This document shows positions 7,898-16,743 of a DNA stretch of 49,432 bases, one piece after another. The position numbers and the translations under genes were made by a program. Below the pieces are notes generated by a model, which was not told the DNA's origin, did not search any database, and worked only from the letters and a program-made list of their open reading frames with translations. Source of the stretch: Rhizobium sp. Q54 (lineage in GTDB: Bacteria > Bacteroidota > Bacteroidia > Flavobacteriales > Flavobacteriaceae). Every line of letters starts with the position of its first letter. Positions within the stretch are counted from its first letter, which is position 1. The DNA lies in assembly GCA_943328505.2 (NCBI GenBank), contig CALQAH020000011.1:1-49432 (forward strand), in the 5' to 3' direction.

Positions 7898-8818
7898 TTA
7901 TACGTTTTTCAAATTGATAATTTCTTGATCTGTTAAGAAACGCCAATTGCCACGAGGTAAATTTTTCTTAGTCAAACCGGCAAATGCAACACGATCTATT
8001 CGTAAAACATCATAACTAAAATGCTCAAAAATGTTTCGGACTACTTTTACGTTAGCCGATTTTAATTTGATGCCAATTTCACTTTTAGCTTCATTTTCAA
8101 TATATGTCACTTCTTCAATTGCAACTCGGTGACCATCAATAATAAGCCCTTTGCTCATTTTCTCTAAGTCTTCAAATTTCAAATTTTTATCCAAGGATAC
8201 TTGGTAAATTTTGGATGATTTTTGATTGGGTAACGTAAACTTCCGAATCATATCGGTGTCGTTTGTAAACAATAAAAGTCCCGTAGTGTTTTTATCCATT
8301 CTGCCAACAGCTCCAATTTTTGCCGTTGTTGATCCTTTAACCAATTCCAAAACATTACGGTATTCTTGACCTTCGTCTAAAGCTGTTGTAAAGTTTTTGG
8401 GTTTGTTCAATAGGATGTATTCTTTCTTTTCTGGAGTCAAAGTAGCGCCATCAAAATTCACCACATCGCCAGGTTTTACCATATATCCCATTTCAGTAAC
8501 AGGAATTCCGTTTACTTTCACATTTCCCGATTGGATGTAAATATCTGCATCACGACGAGAACAAACACCAGAATTGGCAATATATTTATTCAGCCTAATT
8601 TCATCTGCCACTTTTGGTCTTTTTGGCGCTTGATTAGGTTTTTTTTCTGCTTTATCAGCAGTTATAGCTTCCACTTTTTTACCGCTAGTTCGGGTTGGTT
8701 TTTCTTTTTTTGGACCTTGTGCCCGTTTTGCCATGGCAGGTTTTGGCTTATTCGAACTTGGTCTAGAACTAGTTGGTCTTGAGCCACTTCGCTTGTTGTT
8801 GCCTTCCTTGTTATTCAT
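7898..8818 (-). CDS. RsuA/RluB-family pseudouridine synthase (S4 domain)
   Basis: A 306-residue rRNA pseudouridine synthase when started at the ATG ending at 8818 (MNNKEGN...). An upstream in-frame ATG at 8857 would add 13 residues unlike the family and lies close to the likely promoter. The first ~70 residues are a low-complexity Ser/Pro/Lys/Arg-rich tail, presumably RNA-binding or disordered. An S4 domain follows (RLNKYIANSGVCSRRDADIY). The catalytic aspartate is D175 in GRMDKNTTGLLLFTND, characteristic of RsuA/RluB/RluE/RluF. Which rRNA uridine is modified cannot be told. It has its own -7 box upstream and a terminator downstream. Confidence 0.87.
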   Translation of the reverse strand: MNNKEGNNKRSGSRPTSSRPSSNKPKPAMAKRAQGPKKEKPTRTSGKKVEAITADKAEKKPNQAPKRPKVADEIRLNKYIANSGVCSRRDADIYIQSGNVKVNGIPVTEMGYMVKPGDVVNFDGATLTPEKKEYILLNKPKNFTTALDEGQEYRNVLELVKGSTTAKIGAVGRMDKNTTGLLLFTNDTDMIRKFTLPNQKSSKIYQVSLDKNLKFEDLEKMSKGLIIDGHRVAIEEVTYIENEAKSEIGIKLKSANVKVVRNIFEHFSYDVLRIDRVAFAGLTKKNLPRGNWRFLTDQEIINLKNV

Positions 8819-8887
8819 ATTAAGTACTATTTTTTTATAGGAATATGGAATTCGCAAAAGCTCCTTGCATAAAATCTAAAATTTATG

Positions 8888-8895
8888 CAAAGATA
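8888..8895 (-). promoter_or_regulatory. Putative -7 box for the pseudouridine synthase gene
   Basis: The minus strand reads TATCTTTG, matching TAnnTTTG. It is about 70 nt upstream of the ATG ending at 8818 and only about 30 nt upstream of the alternative ATG at 8857, so it does not decide between the two starts. No clear -33 element was seen; the neighbouring composite repeat begins where it would lie. Confidence 0.35.
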
Positions 8896-8913
8896 CACTT
8901 TTCAAATTTCTTT

Positions 8914-9037
8914 ATGGAGCTATTTCCAGCTATCCGCTTTATCTTTTGCTTTTTAGATTGCTTCGTGCCTCGCAATGACAAAAAAAGCAAAAGGATATCG
9001 CTTTTATCTGGGCTAGATAAAAGTAACAGCTAGTGCT
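8914..9037. repeat. Composite palindromic dispersed repeat
   Basis: This intergenic block between ubiA and the pseudouridine synthase gene folds as nested hairpins. ATCTTTTGCTTTTT (8941-8954) pairs with AAAAAGCAAAAGGAT (ending 8995) with one bulge. Nested inside is ATTGC (8957-8961) pairing with GCAAT (8972-8976). The outer arms contain the near-palindromic words GGAGCTATTTCCAGCTATCC and GGGCTAG...CAGCTAG. From general knowledge, similar GGAGC/ATCCGC...GGGCTAG blocks recur in flavobacterial intergenic DNA. There is no credible ORF. I see no other copy in this window. Confidence 0.65.
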
Positions 9038-9047
9038 TATTATGAAA

Positions 9048-9965
9048 TTACAATTTTAAAAGATTTCTTCCGTTAATAATAACTTGAGGATCAATTAAGA
9101 CAATGCAAAAAACACCCGAAACAACCAAAAATTTCAGGATGTTGTGTAGTTTTAAATACGACAATTTATCATTGGATTTCCATAACAAACTAAGAAATAG
9201 AATCAATACCATTAAACTAACGTAAAAATAAATATCCATATAACCCACTTCGTAAATATCCACAAGAAAATAAACAGGAATTATGGTTGAAACGGTTAAA
9301 AAGGTAATGATTTTTTTGGAAACGGCTTCACCAAAAATTACGGGAATCGTTTGATAATCGTTGGCAATATCACCTTTAATATTCTCCAAATCTTTTATCA
9401 TTTCACGTACTAAAAGTAAAAGAAAAAGAAAGGTTGCATGGGCAAAAATTTGAGGATACAAATTTTTATAATACAACAAAATGGCAAAAAAGGGTAAAAC
9501 GGCTAGGAGTGAAGCGGTAATATTTCCAATAAAGACTATTTTTTTTAACTTATGCGAATAAAACCAAATCAAAAATATATAAGTAGAAAAAAACAAAACG
9601 GCTCGAAAGGAAACAAAACAGGCTAGAATTGCAACTATAAAATTTAAAGAAAAATAGACATTTAATTTTGTTTTTTGACTTACTAATCTGTCCAGATTTG
9701 ACTTATTTGGACGATTGATTAAATCTTTTTTGCTATCGTAAAAATTATTAATAATATAACCCGAAGCTATGGTTAAACTTGAAACTAAAACAAGTATAAA
9801 TAAATTAAAATCAAGTAAAACCCATAGAGCTCTTTTCTCAGGAGCCAAAATAAAAATTGCAGAAAGGTATTGCGCTACTACAATAATGGGAATATTATAG
9901 CCTCGAACTACAGAAAACAAACTGATAATTTTCATTACGAGAAGTTTGTTTTTTCTGCTAAGCAT
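9048..9965 (-). CDS. UbiA-family prenyltransferase (geranylgeranylglycerol-phosphate type)
   Basis: A 305-residue polytopic membrane protein with about eight hydrophobic segments. The first Asp-rich motif is NNFYDSKKD (D77, D81). The second is KDLENIKGDIANDYQTIP (D192, D199, D203), which binds the Mg-diphosphate of the prenyl donor. Close Bacteroidota relatives are usually labelled geranylgeranylglycerol-phosphate geranylgeranyltransferase, the enzyme adding the second prenyl chain in ether lipids, but the acceptor is not proven. It is the third gene of an apparent operon with mvaD and a mevalonate-type kinase (17-nt gap), which ties it to isoprenoid supply. MenA-, UbiA- or heme O-type roles are alternatives. 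Confidence 0.78.
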   Translation of the reverse strand: MLSRKNKLLVMKIISLFSVVRGYNIPIIVVAQYLSAIFILAPEKRALWVLLDFNLFILVLVSSLTIASGYIINNFYDSKKDLINRPNKSNLDRLVSQKTKLNVYFSLNFIVAILACFVSFRAVLFFSTYIFLIWFYSHKLKKIVFIGNITASLLAVLPFFAILLYYKNLYPQIFAHATFLFLLLLVREMIKDLENIKGDIANDYQTIPVIFGEAVSKKIITFLTVSTIIPVYFLVDIYEVGYMDIYFYVSLMVLILFLSLLWKSNDKLSYLKLHNILKFLVVSGVFCIVLIDPQVIINGRNLLKL

Positions 9966-9982
9966 TTTAGAAATTTCGGGAG

Positions 9983-10921
9983 TTAAAAGTGGTAAACCAC
10001 TTCTAGTTTGTAATCTTTAAGGGATTGTTTTGCTTTTTCTAAATCTTCAGTGAATCCAAGAATGTATCCGCCACCGCCAGAACCACAAAGTTTTAGGTAA
10101 TAATCGTTGGTGTCAATACCACGTTGCCAAATGCCATGAAATTGTTCGGGAATCATGGGTTTAAAATTGCTTAAAACTACTTTAGAAAGTTTTTTAGTGT
10201 TTTCAAAAAGGGATTTCATATCGCCGCCAAGGAAGTTTTCTACACACGCATCGGTGTGTTTAATAAACTGTGTTTTTAACATGGTACGGAAACCTTGATC
10301 TTTCAGATTTTCCATAAAAATGGTTACCATAGGAGCAGTTTCGCCTACAATTCCTGAATCTAACAAAAACACGGCACCTTTACCGTTAGTGCTTTGTGAA
10401 GGAATACCTGTAGCTTCAATATTGTCTTTAGAATTGATAAGAATAGGAATGCTCAAATAACTATTTAACGGATCCAAACCAGAGCTTTTTCCGTGGAAAA
10501 AAGATTCCATTTGAGAAAATATTGTTTTTAATTGCAATAGTTTATCACGAGTTAAATTCTCAAGAACAGTTATTTTATTATCGGCATATTTATCATAAAT
10601 CGCGGCAACTAAGGCGCCGCTACTTCCAACTCCATATCCTTGAGGAATGCTGGAATCAAAATACATACCTCTTTCAACATCAGTTTTTAAAACTTTCATG
10701 TTAAAAGTTACTAATTCGGATTGGTTAATTTGTAACTGCTCCAAATAGGAAACAAATTTTCTTAAACTTGTATTTGATTTTTTGGCTTCTTCGGATGGAT
10801 TTTCATCTACTTTCAATGCGCCGTTGTAAAAATTATAAGGAATAGATAAACCTTTCGAATCTTTTATGATTCCGTATTCTCCGAAGAGAAGAATTTTTGA
10901 GTAAAATAACGGTCCTTTCAT
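9983..10921 (-). CDS. GHMP kinase, mevalonate kinase type
   Basis: A 312-residue cytoplasmic GHMP-family kinase. It shows the N-terminal strand KILLFGEYGIIK, the ATP-binding glycine-rich loop IPQGYGVGSSGAL (residues 92-104), the GKSSGLDPLNSY segment with D150 as the likely catalytic aspartate, and the C-terminal motif CGSGGGGYILGF (279-290). It lies 2 nt downstream of mvaD, so the pair is surely co-transcribed and acts in the mevalonate route to isopentenyl diphosphate. Mevalonate kinase is the best call. Phosphomevalonate kinase, absent from the window, is the main alternative because both belong to the same superfamily. Confidence 0.8.
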   Translation of the reverse strand: MKGPLFYSKILLFGEYGIIKDSKGLSIPYNFYNGALKVDENPSEEAKKSNTSLRKFVSYLEQLQINQSELVTFNMKVLKTDVERGMYFDSSIPQGYGVGSSGALVAAIYDKYADNKITVLENLTRDKLLQLKTIFSQMESFFHGKSSGLDPLNSYLSIPILINSKDNIEATGIPSQSTNGKGAVFLLDSGIVGETAPMVTIFMENLKDQGFRTMLKTQFIKHTDACVENFLGGDMKSLFENTKKLSKVVLSNFKPMIPEQFHGIWQRGIDTNDYYLKLCGSGGGGYILGFTEDLEKAKQSLKDYKLEVVYHF

Positions 10922-10923
10922 AT

Positions 10924-12015
10924 TTAATTATCAATTAACAATTGACTGCCTTTTCCAATTTCATCACAAATATACTGACCATTTTGACAAAAGCCAACTA
11001 ATTCGTCTTTAATAAATTGTAATACCGCTACGCTAACATTGTCGGGATACAAAACGTGAACGTTTGCTCCTGCATCTAGTGTAAAACAAACCGGAATTTT
11101 AGTGTCATTTCTAAATTTCCATATTTTATTAATTATTTCCAAAGTGTTGGGTTTCATTAAAATAAAATAAGGCATTGAGGTCATCATCATAGCGTGTAAA
11201 GTCAAAGCTTCACTTTCTACAATTTGGATGAACTCGATTAAATTTCCTGTTTCTAAAACGGTTTTTATATGGGAAATATTGTGATGAGCTTGTTCAAAAC
11301 GTTGTTCGGCAAAAGGATGATTGTGCATTAAATCATGGCCAACCGAACTCGATACTTGTTTCTCGCCTTTGTCAACCAATAAAATAGTATCTTGATAGTT
11401 CTTAAAATTTTCATGAATAGTTGATGGAAATTCCACTCCAAACAAATCGGAACTGTTATTAATTTCGGCATGATTGCCCCAAACCACGACCCTTCCTTTA
11501 ACGCTTCTACATGCACTTCCAGATCCTAATCGCGATAAGAAAGATGCTTTTTGATAGAAATAAGCGGATGTCATTTCTAGGTTTAAAGCTTTCTCCAAAC
11601 TCATAATATTCATCGCTAAAGCGGCCATTCCAGAAGCTGAAGATGCAATTCCTGAACTATGAGGAAAAGTATTTTGAGTATCAATGGTAAAATGATAGTC
11701 TTTCAAAAAAGGGCAATAGACTTCAATACGTTCGAAGAATTTTTGAATCTTAGGTTTAAAATCTTCTTTGGGTTTGCCTTCAAAAAGCAAGTCAAATGAA
11801 AATGAGTTTTGGTTTTCTTTTTTAACAAAACTCAACTTCGTTATGGTTTTACAATTATTCAAAGTAAAACTTAGGGAAGGATTTGCCGGAACCTGGTTTT
11901 CTTTCTTTCCCCAATATTTCACTAAAGCAATATTACTCGGTGCGCTCCATTGGAAGCTTCCTTTTTCAAGGGATTGCGAATTTGGTTTTGAAATAAAATC
12001 CTTTTCGGAAAGCAT
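10924..12015 (-). CDS. mvaD: Diphosphomevalonate decarboxylase
   Basis: A 363-residue enzyme that converts mevalonate-5-diphosphate, with ATP, to isopentenyl diphosphate, CO2 and phosphate. Family signatures are present: SAPSNIALVKYWGKK (residues 24-38), the glycine/serine-rich loop HSSGIASSASGMAALA (from 119), SRLGSGSACRS (161-171), and the catalytic aspartate D314 in FTLDAGANVH. It is the first gene of the mvaD / GHMP kinase / ubiA minus-strand operon and has a -7 box just upstream. It is divergent from tspO across 89 bp. It uses the mevalonate rather than the methylerythritol route, in line with flavobacteria. Confidence 0.95.
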   Translation of the reverse strand: MLSEKDFISKPNSQSLEKGSFQWSAPSNIALVKYWGKKENQVPANPSLSFTLNNCKTITKLSFVKKENQNSFSFDLLFEGKPKEDFKPKIQKFFERIEVYCPFLKDYHFTIDTQNTFPHSSGIASSASGMAALAMNIMSLEKALNLEMTSAYFYQKASFLSRLGSGSACRSVKGRVVVWGNHAEINNSSDLFGVEFPSTIHENFKNYQDTILLVDKGEKQVSSSVGHDLMHNHPFAEQRFEQAHHNISHIKTVLETGNLIEFIQIVESEALTLHAMMMTSMPYFILMKPNTLEIINKIWKFRNDTKIPVCFTLDAGANVHVLYPDNVSVAVLQFIKDELVGFCQNGQYICDEIGKGSQLLIDN

Positions 12016-12031
12016 AGTATTAAAATTTGCA

Positions 12032-12039
12032 CAAAGATA
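12032..12039 (-). promoter_or_regulatory. Putative -7 box of the mvaD operon
   Basis: The minus strand reads TATCTTTG, a full match to TAnnTTTG, 16 nt upstream of the mvaD start. The 5' leader would be very short. It shares the 89-bp gap with the divergent tspO promoter. Confidence 0.5.
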
Positions 12040-12072
12040 CTTTTTTTATAAAAACATTGAAGGTTCATTTAG

Positions 12073-12080
12073 TATATTTG
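12073..12080 (+). promoter_or_regulatory. Putative -7 box of tspO
   Basis: TATATTTG matches TAnnTTTG and lies 24 nt before the tspO start codon. A TTG at 12057-12059 is only 13 nt upstream, closer than the usual ~19-nt spacing. Confidence 0.5.
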
Positions 12081-12104
12081 ATTCTCATTAAAATTTAAAA
12101 AAAA

Positions 12105-12581
12105 ATGCAAAAATATTTAAGGATTGCTACCGTTGTTGTCACCTGTTTAGTAGTGGGTTATTTTTCGGGATTGGTAACACGTGAAAGTATTACAACATGG
12201 TATCCAACTTTGGTAAAACCCATTTTTAATCCACCCAATTGGATTTTTGCGCCCGTTTGGTCCCTACTTTATATTATGATGGGAATTGCAGCAGGAATGG
12301 TTTGGACCCGAATTGATTTTGAAAAAGAATTGGTTAAAAAGGCGCTCACCTTTTTTGCTATTCAATTAGCTTTAAATGCTCTTTGGTCTTATTTATTTTT
12401 TGGATTACATAATCCGTTATTGGCATTAGTAGAAATTGTTTTGTTGTGGCTCATGATTTTTGAAACCTATACACAATTTAAAAAAATAGATAAAATTGCC
12501 AGTATGTTGCTCTTGCCTTATTTGGCTTGGGTAAGTTTTGCAACAGTTTTGAACGGCAGTATTTGGTGGTTGAATAGATAA
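12105..12581 (+). CDS. TspO/MBR-family membrane protein
   Basis: A 158-residue protein with five predicted membrane helices, the size and topology of TspO (the bacterial homologue of the translocator/peripheral benzodiazepine receptor protein). Family features are the tryptophan-rich loops: ITTWYPTLVKPIFNPPNWIFAPVWSL (residues about 30-54), ALNALWSYLFFGLHNP and the C-terminal PYLAWVSFATVLNGSIWWLN. Members bind porphyrins and may take part in tetrapyrrole or stress responses; the role here is not shown. It is the only plus-strand gene between the left IS and the susC arm, and ends in a strong bidirectional terminator. Confidence 0.92.
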   Translation: MQKYLRIATVVVTCLVVGYFSGLVTRESITTWYPTLVKPIFNPPNWIFAPVWSLLYIMMGIAAGMVWTRIDFEKELVKKALTFFAIQLALNALWSYLFFGLHNPLLALVEIVLLWLMIFETYTQFKKIDKIASMLLLPYLAWVSFATVLNGSIWWLNR

Positions 12582-12619
12582 AAAAATCCCATTTCAATTA
12601 AACTGAAATGGGATTTTTT
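12581..12619. terminator. Bidirectional intrinsic terminator (tspO / T9SS gene 1)
   Basis: A perfect 16-bp stem: AAAAAATCCCATTTCA at 12581-12596 pairs with TGAAATGGGATTTTTT at 12604-12619 around a 7-nt loop. The A and T tracts make it work in both directions. It separates the convergent tspO and 1361-residue T9SS protein genes and begins at the last base of the tspO stop codon. Confidence 0.9.
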
Positions 12620-12634
12620 AATTTTATAGGGATG

Positions 12635-15600
12635 TTATTCAATCACTAATTTTTTAACTTGTTTTAAGTTGTTAGCTGTTGTAATTTCAACAAAATAAAC
12701 ACCATTAGCGAAATTAGAAACATCAATACTAACTTCATCTGAAGTCACAGCACTAATGGTTTTTATTGTTTTACCTAAAATATCTGTAAAGCTAATAGTT
12801 TCAATAGTATCATCAACATTTTTCATACTAATTTGAACACTACTATTGGCTGGATTTGGATACATAATAAAGTCGCCAAATTCATAACTAGGATTACTCA
12901 AAGCCGCAACAAATTTAGTGTTGAAGGTATTGGTTACGATTGCTGGGTTACTATCAAAAAAGATAGAAGCATTATTAGGCACAATGGTTCCCACAACAAA
13001 TCCTGGTTTTAGTTTTACTTTAAAATGCACAAAACCTTTACTTAATTCTGGACTTGCAGATTCGGGTACAAGTTGAATGTTTTTAAAATTCCAATCAATA
13101 CTATTATTAACGCGAGTCATAGTGTAATTGTGACTTGCGCTAATCATACGGATAGTAGCTTCGTCAATTTTTACATTTAATACATCTTCAATATTCACAT
13201 CTGATGCATTGGCAGTTCCAGTATTCTGAAAACGAATGGTATAATAAAAATAATCGTCAATCGTGAATGTGTTAATAGGAATTTTATCTCCATGAGATTC
13301 CATCTTGTCATTTGGATCATAGGCTGCGCGAATTATTTGAGAACTTGTAGTTGAATTATTAACTGAGTTAATATCATCCGTTGGAACTGTACTACTTGCA
13401 ATTGCTGTTAGTAATTGATTGATAGCAACTGTTGGGAGAGAAGGAACGCTCATCGTAACATTAATATAACGAACTTCATTGGGTAATAAATTGGTATAGG
13501 CATATGTAAATCCATTTGCGTTAGTAACTGTTCCTATTTGGCTCACATTAATAATAGCGACTGGACTTGGTTTTAGATAGGTCAATGTGCCTGAAGCAGC
13601 TCCTATTCCAAGGTTTCTATATTCAATTCTATTAATATAAGTTAGTCCAGGTCTTGGTCCGATTGTAGGAACAATTGAAACAGCTACATCATTATAAGTA
13701 GTAGTTAGAGTAATTGGAAAATATAAAATTTGGGTTCCACTTCCAGTTGGAATTGAAATATCATTATAGGTTGTTGTTCCAGAATTATAATAGGGTAAAA
13801 ATTCTGATTGAACTTCATAACTAAAATCATATGTATTTGTAGGAACTGCATCATATATAGGATAACGACCTGTAGGAGTATAAGCATTTATAAAATTGCC
13901 TGCATTGTTTTGTTGATATACAAAAGAACCATTTGAGTATAAACTTTCATTGGCTTCTTTAGTGCCATTACTATTTTGGTCAACAAATGCCACTAACAAT
14001 ATTTTATCTGAATCGGGTGCACATGAAATTGTTGCTGCCCAACCTGCATTATTTATTGTAGCATTACTTCTAAATCTAAACGTCAAACAACCACTTGGGT
14101 CCGTTGAAGTAAATGGTCCTGGTATAACCGTTCCCCAATAACCACCAGTAATTCCTCCAGGAACAGTACCAGCTGTATTGGCGCTTGAAATTTGTGGAGA
14201 TGTAATCGAATCGCCATCATAAACATAAAGCGCGTCAGCATTCGTTTCTGTATTAAAAGCTGAAAAAGTTACAGTAACGGATTCTCCTGGTGTTGAAGGG
14301 CAAATGGTAACAGTTGAATCTGAATTTGCAAAATAATTTCCAGTTCCACCTGTATCAGTATAATTTCCTCCACAAACAGGTGGAATAAGTAGTGTTGTAA
14401 ATGATGTTTTTACAGACCAAAGACTAATGTCGCTTGAGGAACAAATAGCTCTTACATAAATATCATAACAAGTACCGTCAGTTAGACCAGTAATGTTGTA
14501 AGGATTTGAAGAGGTAACTATTCCTGTAGAAGTCGCTGTTGGAACTGGGCTTCCGCAAGGTTGTACAAGTATTTCCCAACTGGTAGCGGAACTATTATTT
14601 GTCCAACCTAAGGTTACCGAATTTATAGTTCCCGCTGATGTTACTAATGCCGAAGGTTTTGGACATGTTGGCGGAGGACTACAGGTTACGTTGGCAATCC
14701 AACCTGGATTAGTAACAGAGCCATCACTTCTAAATAAAAAAGTCAAACAACCCGTTGGATCAGAAGAAGTAAAAGGACCAGGAATTGCAGTTCCCCAATA
14801 GCCACCTGGAAGACCACCAGGAGTATTACCAGCTGGATTTGTGCTTGCAATTTGAGGTGAATTTATAGAATCTCCATCAAAAACATATAAGGAATCCCAT
14901 GTAGCTTCTGTATTAAATGATGTAAAAGTAACCGTAACAATTTCACCTACTATAGTGGGACAAATAACTACTGTTGAATTAGAATTATTGGCATAATTGG
15001 CGCTAATACCCTGAACGTCAGCAAAAATTCCACCGCATACTGGTGGTACATATAAAGTAGTTGCTGCAATTGGGGTTGACCAAAGACTGATATCTGATGG
15101 GGAACAAATAGCTCTTACATATAAATTATAACATGTTAATGGATTCAAACCGGTTAATACAAATGGATTTACTGTAGTAAGCACTCCTATACTAGTTGCT
15201 GTTGGAGCCGGACTTCCACACGGTAATGCTATAACTTCCCAAGAGGTTGCAGAAGCAGTATTTGTCCAGCCTAATATTAAAGAAGTAGCAGTAATAGAAG
15301 TTGCTACTAATGTAGTTGGTTTTGGGCAAGTTGGCGGTGGATCACATGTTACATTTGCGACCCAACCTATGCCATCAACTGACGGGTCACTTCTAAATCT
15401 AAATGTTAAACATCCACTTGCATCTGTTGAAGTAAATGGACCAGGAATTGTTGCTCCCCAATAGGAACCCGCTAAACCACCAGGAACATTTCCCGCTGGA
15501 TTGGTACTAGCAATTTGTGGAGATGTGATTGAAGTTCCATTAAATACATACAAACCGTCCCATGTTGATTCGGTGCTAAATGTGGTAAACGTGACAGTAA

Positions 15601-16720
15601 CTAACTGACCAGGTACCGTCGGACATATTGTTACAACAGAATCAGTATTGTTTGCATAATTTGTTGTTGCTCCAGCTGGATCAGTAAAAATCCCTCCGCA
15701 TAATGGTGGCGGAGCCAATGTTGCAATGGTTCTTGCAGCAGACCAAACACTTGAATTTGTTGGTGAACAAACAGCTCTTACATAAAAATTATAACATGCA
15801 GACGGGTTTAATCCTAAAACTGTAAATGGATTTGTTGATGTTAATTGACCAACAGTTGTGTCTGTAGGCGCAGGGCTTCCACAAGGAACTGAATATACTT
15901 CCCAACTAGTTGCTGTACCGGGATTTGTCCATCCAAAACTTGCTGAATTTGATGTTATTGCGGAAGCTGTAGTTACAGTTATTGCTGGACACGTTGCACC
16001 GGTAGTAAAATTGATACCGTTTGACCAATTGCTAGTTGAAATTCCTGAACAAATTTCTCTCACACAAGCGGTATAACAAGTAGATGGAGTTAAGCCAGTA
16101 AATGTATATGGATTTGAACTAGTAGGTATACCTATTGAACTTACAGTTGGAGTATTTCCACAAGGTAATACAAGTACTTCATAGTTTGTTGTTGGATTGT
16201 TATTACTTGTCCAACTAAAAATAGCTGTTGTTGTTGTAATGCTCGTTAATGGTAATGGAATTGGAATTAAACAAACATCCATAGGGTTACAAGTAACATC
16301 GGCAACCCAACCTGGATTGTCAACGGAGTCATCACTTACAAATCTAAAAGTTAAACAGCCACTTGTGTCAGTAGAAGTAAATGGTCCTGGAATTGTTGTT
16401 CCCCAAAAAGAACCGGCTACTCCACCAGGAACATTTCCGGCAGGATTTGAACTCATTATTTGTTGTGATGTTATCGCATTGCCATTATAAACATATAATC
16501 CATCCCAAGTTGCTTCTGTATTAAAAGAAGTGAATGTTACTGTAACAACATCTCCCGGAATAGTTGGACAAATGGTTACTGTATTATCGGTGTTATTATC
16601 ATAATTTACAGTTGCACCAGCCGGATCTGTAAAAGTATCACCACAGACAACAATTTGCGCAGTGGTAAAATTTGACATTCCAAAAAGGGCTAGAACGATT
16701 AGAAGTAATAGTTTTTTCAT
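12635..16720 (-). CDS. Giant T9SS surface protein with four CUB-like and four FN3 modules
   Basis: A 1361-residue secreted protein. After a signal peptide (ending near TTAQ) come a CUB-like module (about 25-145), two FN3 domains, then three CUB-plus-FN3 units, the last CUB-like module ending near residue 902. Each CUB-like module begins CGG/CGD..FTD, holds a conserved DGLYVYNG-like strand and GPFTSTD.(S/T)GCLTFRF, and ends WVA(D/N)VTC. Residues about 905-1260 hold an SdrD-like D.N.NG.K segment and the DUF7619-type repeat region with YDPNDK. The last ~75 residues are a T9SS type A sorting domain. It is probably a surface adhesin or binding protein; no catalytic motif is visible. It is the last of three paralogues. 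Confidence 0.88.
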   Translation of the reverse strand: MKKLLLLIVLALFGMSNFTTAQIVVCGDTFTDPAGATVNYDNNTDNTVTICPTIPGDVVTVTFTSFNTEATWDGLYVYNGNAITSQQIMSSNPAGNVPGGVAGSFWGTTIPGPFTSTDTSGCLTFRFVSDDSVDNPGWVADVTCNPMDVCLIPIPLPLTSITTTTAIFSWTSNNNPTTNYEVLVLPCGNTPTVSSIGIPTSSNPYTFTGLTPSTCYTACVREICSGISTSNWSNGINFTTGATCPAITVTTASAITSNSASFGWTNPGTATSWEVYSVPCGSPAPTDTTVGQLTSTNPFTVLGLNPSACYNFYVRAVCSPTNSSVWSAARTIATLAPPPLCGGIFTDPAGATTNYANNTDSVVTICPTVPGQLVTVTFTTFSTESTWDGLYVFNGTSITSPQIASTNPAGNVPGGLAGSYWGATIPGPFTSTDASGCLTFRFRSDPSVDGIGWVANVTCDPPPTCPKPTTLVATSITATSLILGWTNTASATSWEVIALPCGSPAPTATSIGVLTTVNPFVLTGLNPLTCYNLYVRAICSPSDISLWSTPIAATTLYVPPVCGGIFADVQGISANYANNSNSTVVICPTIVGEIVTVTFTSFNTEATWDSLYVFDGDSINSPQIASTNPAGNTPGGLPGGYWGTAIPGPFTSSDPTGCLTFLFRSDGSVTNPGWIANVTCSPPPTCPKPSALVTSAGTINSVTLGWTNNSSATSWEILVQPCGSPVPTATSTGIVTSSNPYNITGLTDGTCYDIYVRAICSSSDISLWSVKTSFTTLLIPPVCGGNYTDTGGTGNYFANSDSTVTICPSTPGESVTVTFSAFNTETNADALYVYDGDSITSPQISSANTAGTVPGGITGGYWGTVIPGPFTSTDPSGCLTFRFRSNATINNAGWAATISCAPDSDKILLVAFVDQNSNGTKEANESLYSNGSFVYQQNNAGNFINAYTPTGRYPIYDAVPTNTYDFSYEVQSEFLPYYNSGTTTYNDISIPTGSGTQILYFPITLTTTYNDVAVSIVPTIGPRPGLTYINRIEYRNLGIGAASGTLTYLKPSPVAIINVSQIGTVTNANGFTYAYTNLLPNEVRYINVTMSVPSLPTVAINQLLTAIASSTVPTDDINSVNNSTTSSQIIRAAYDPNDKMESHGDKIPINTFTIDDYFYYTIRFQNTGTANASDVNIEDVLNVKIDEATIRMISASHNYTMTRVNNSIDWNFKNIQLVPESASPELSKGFVHFKVKLKPGFVVGTIVPNNASIFFDSNPAIVTNTFNTKFVAALSNPSYEFGDFIMYPNPANSSVQISMKNVDDTIETISFTDILGKTIKTISAVTSDEVSIDVSNFANGVYFVEITTANNLKQVKKLVIE
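14018..16648 (-). repeat. Four intragenic CUB-like repeat modules
   Basis: Four copies of a ~120-residue, four-cysteine module lie at roughly 16286-16648, 15345-15699, 14684-15037 and 14018-14375. They are separated by fibronectin type III-like domains. Single copies recur in the two neighbouring paralogues at about 19565-19925 and 22375-22737. The internal words (VPGG, YWGT.IPGPFTS) are highly conserved, so unequal recombination between copies is plausible. Confidence 0.75.
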
Positions 16721-16743
16721 GTTTGGTTGATTTTTTTGACTTT

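Noticed and set aside
8845..9033. A short plus-strand frame between the pseudouridine synthase gene and ubiA
   Set aside because: It translates the composite palindromic repeat and has no protein-like features.
11768..12091. A 107-codon plus-strand frame opposite the start of mvaD
   Set aside because: It is antisense to a conserved enzyme and overlaps both promoters in the mvaD/tspO gap; no homology is recognisable.
13950..16490. Several similar plus-strand frames within the first T9SS gene (and at about 22298-22555)
   Set aside because: Their likeness comes from the CUB-like repeats read on the opposite strand, not from real genes.
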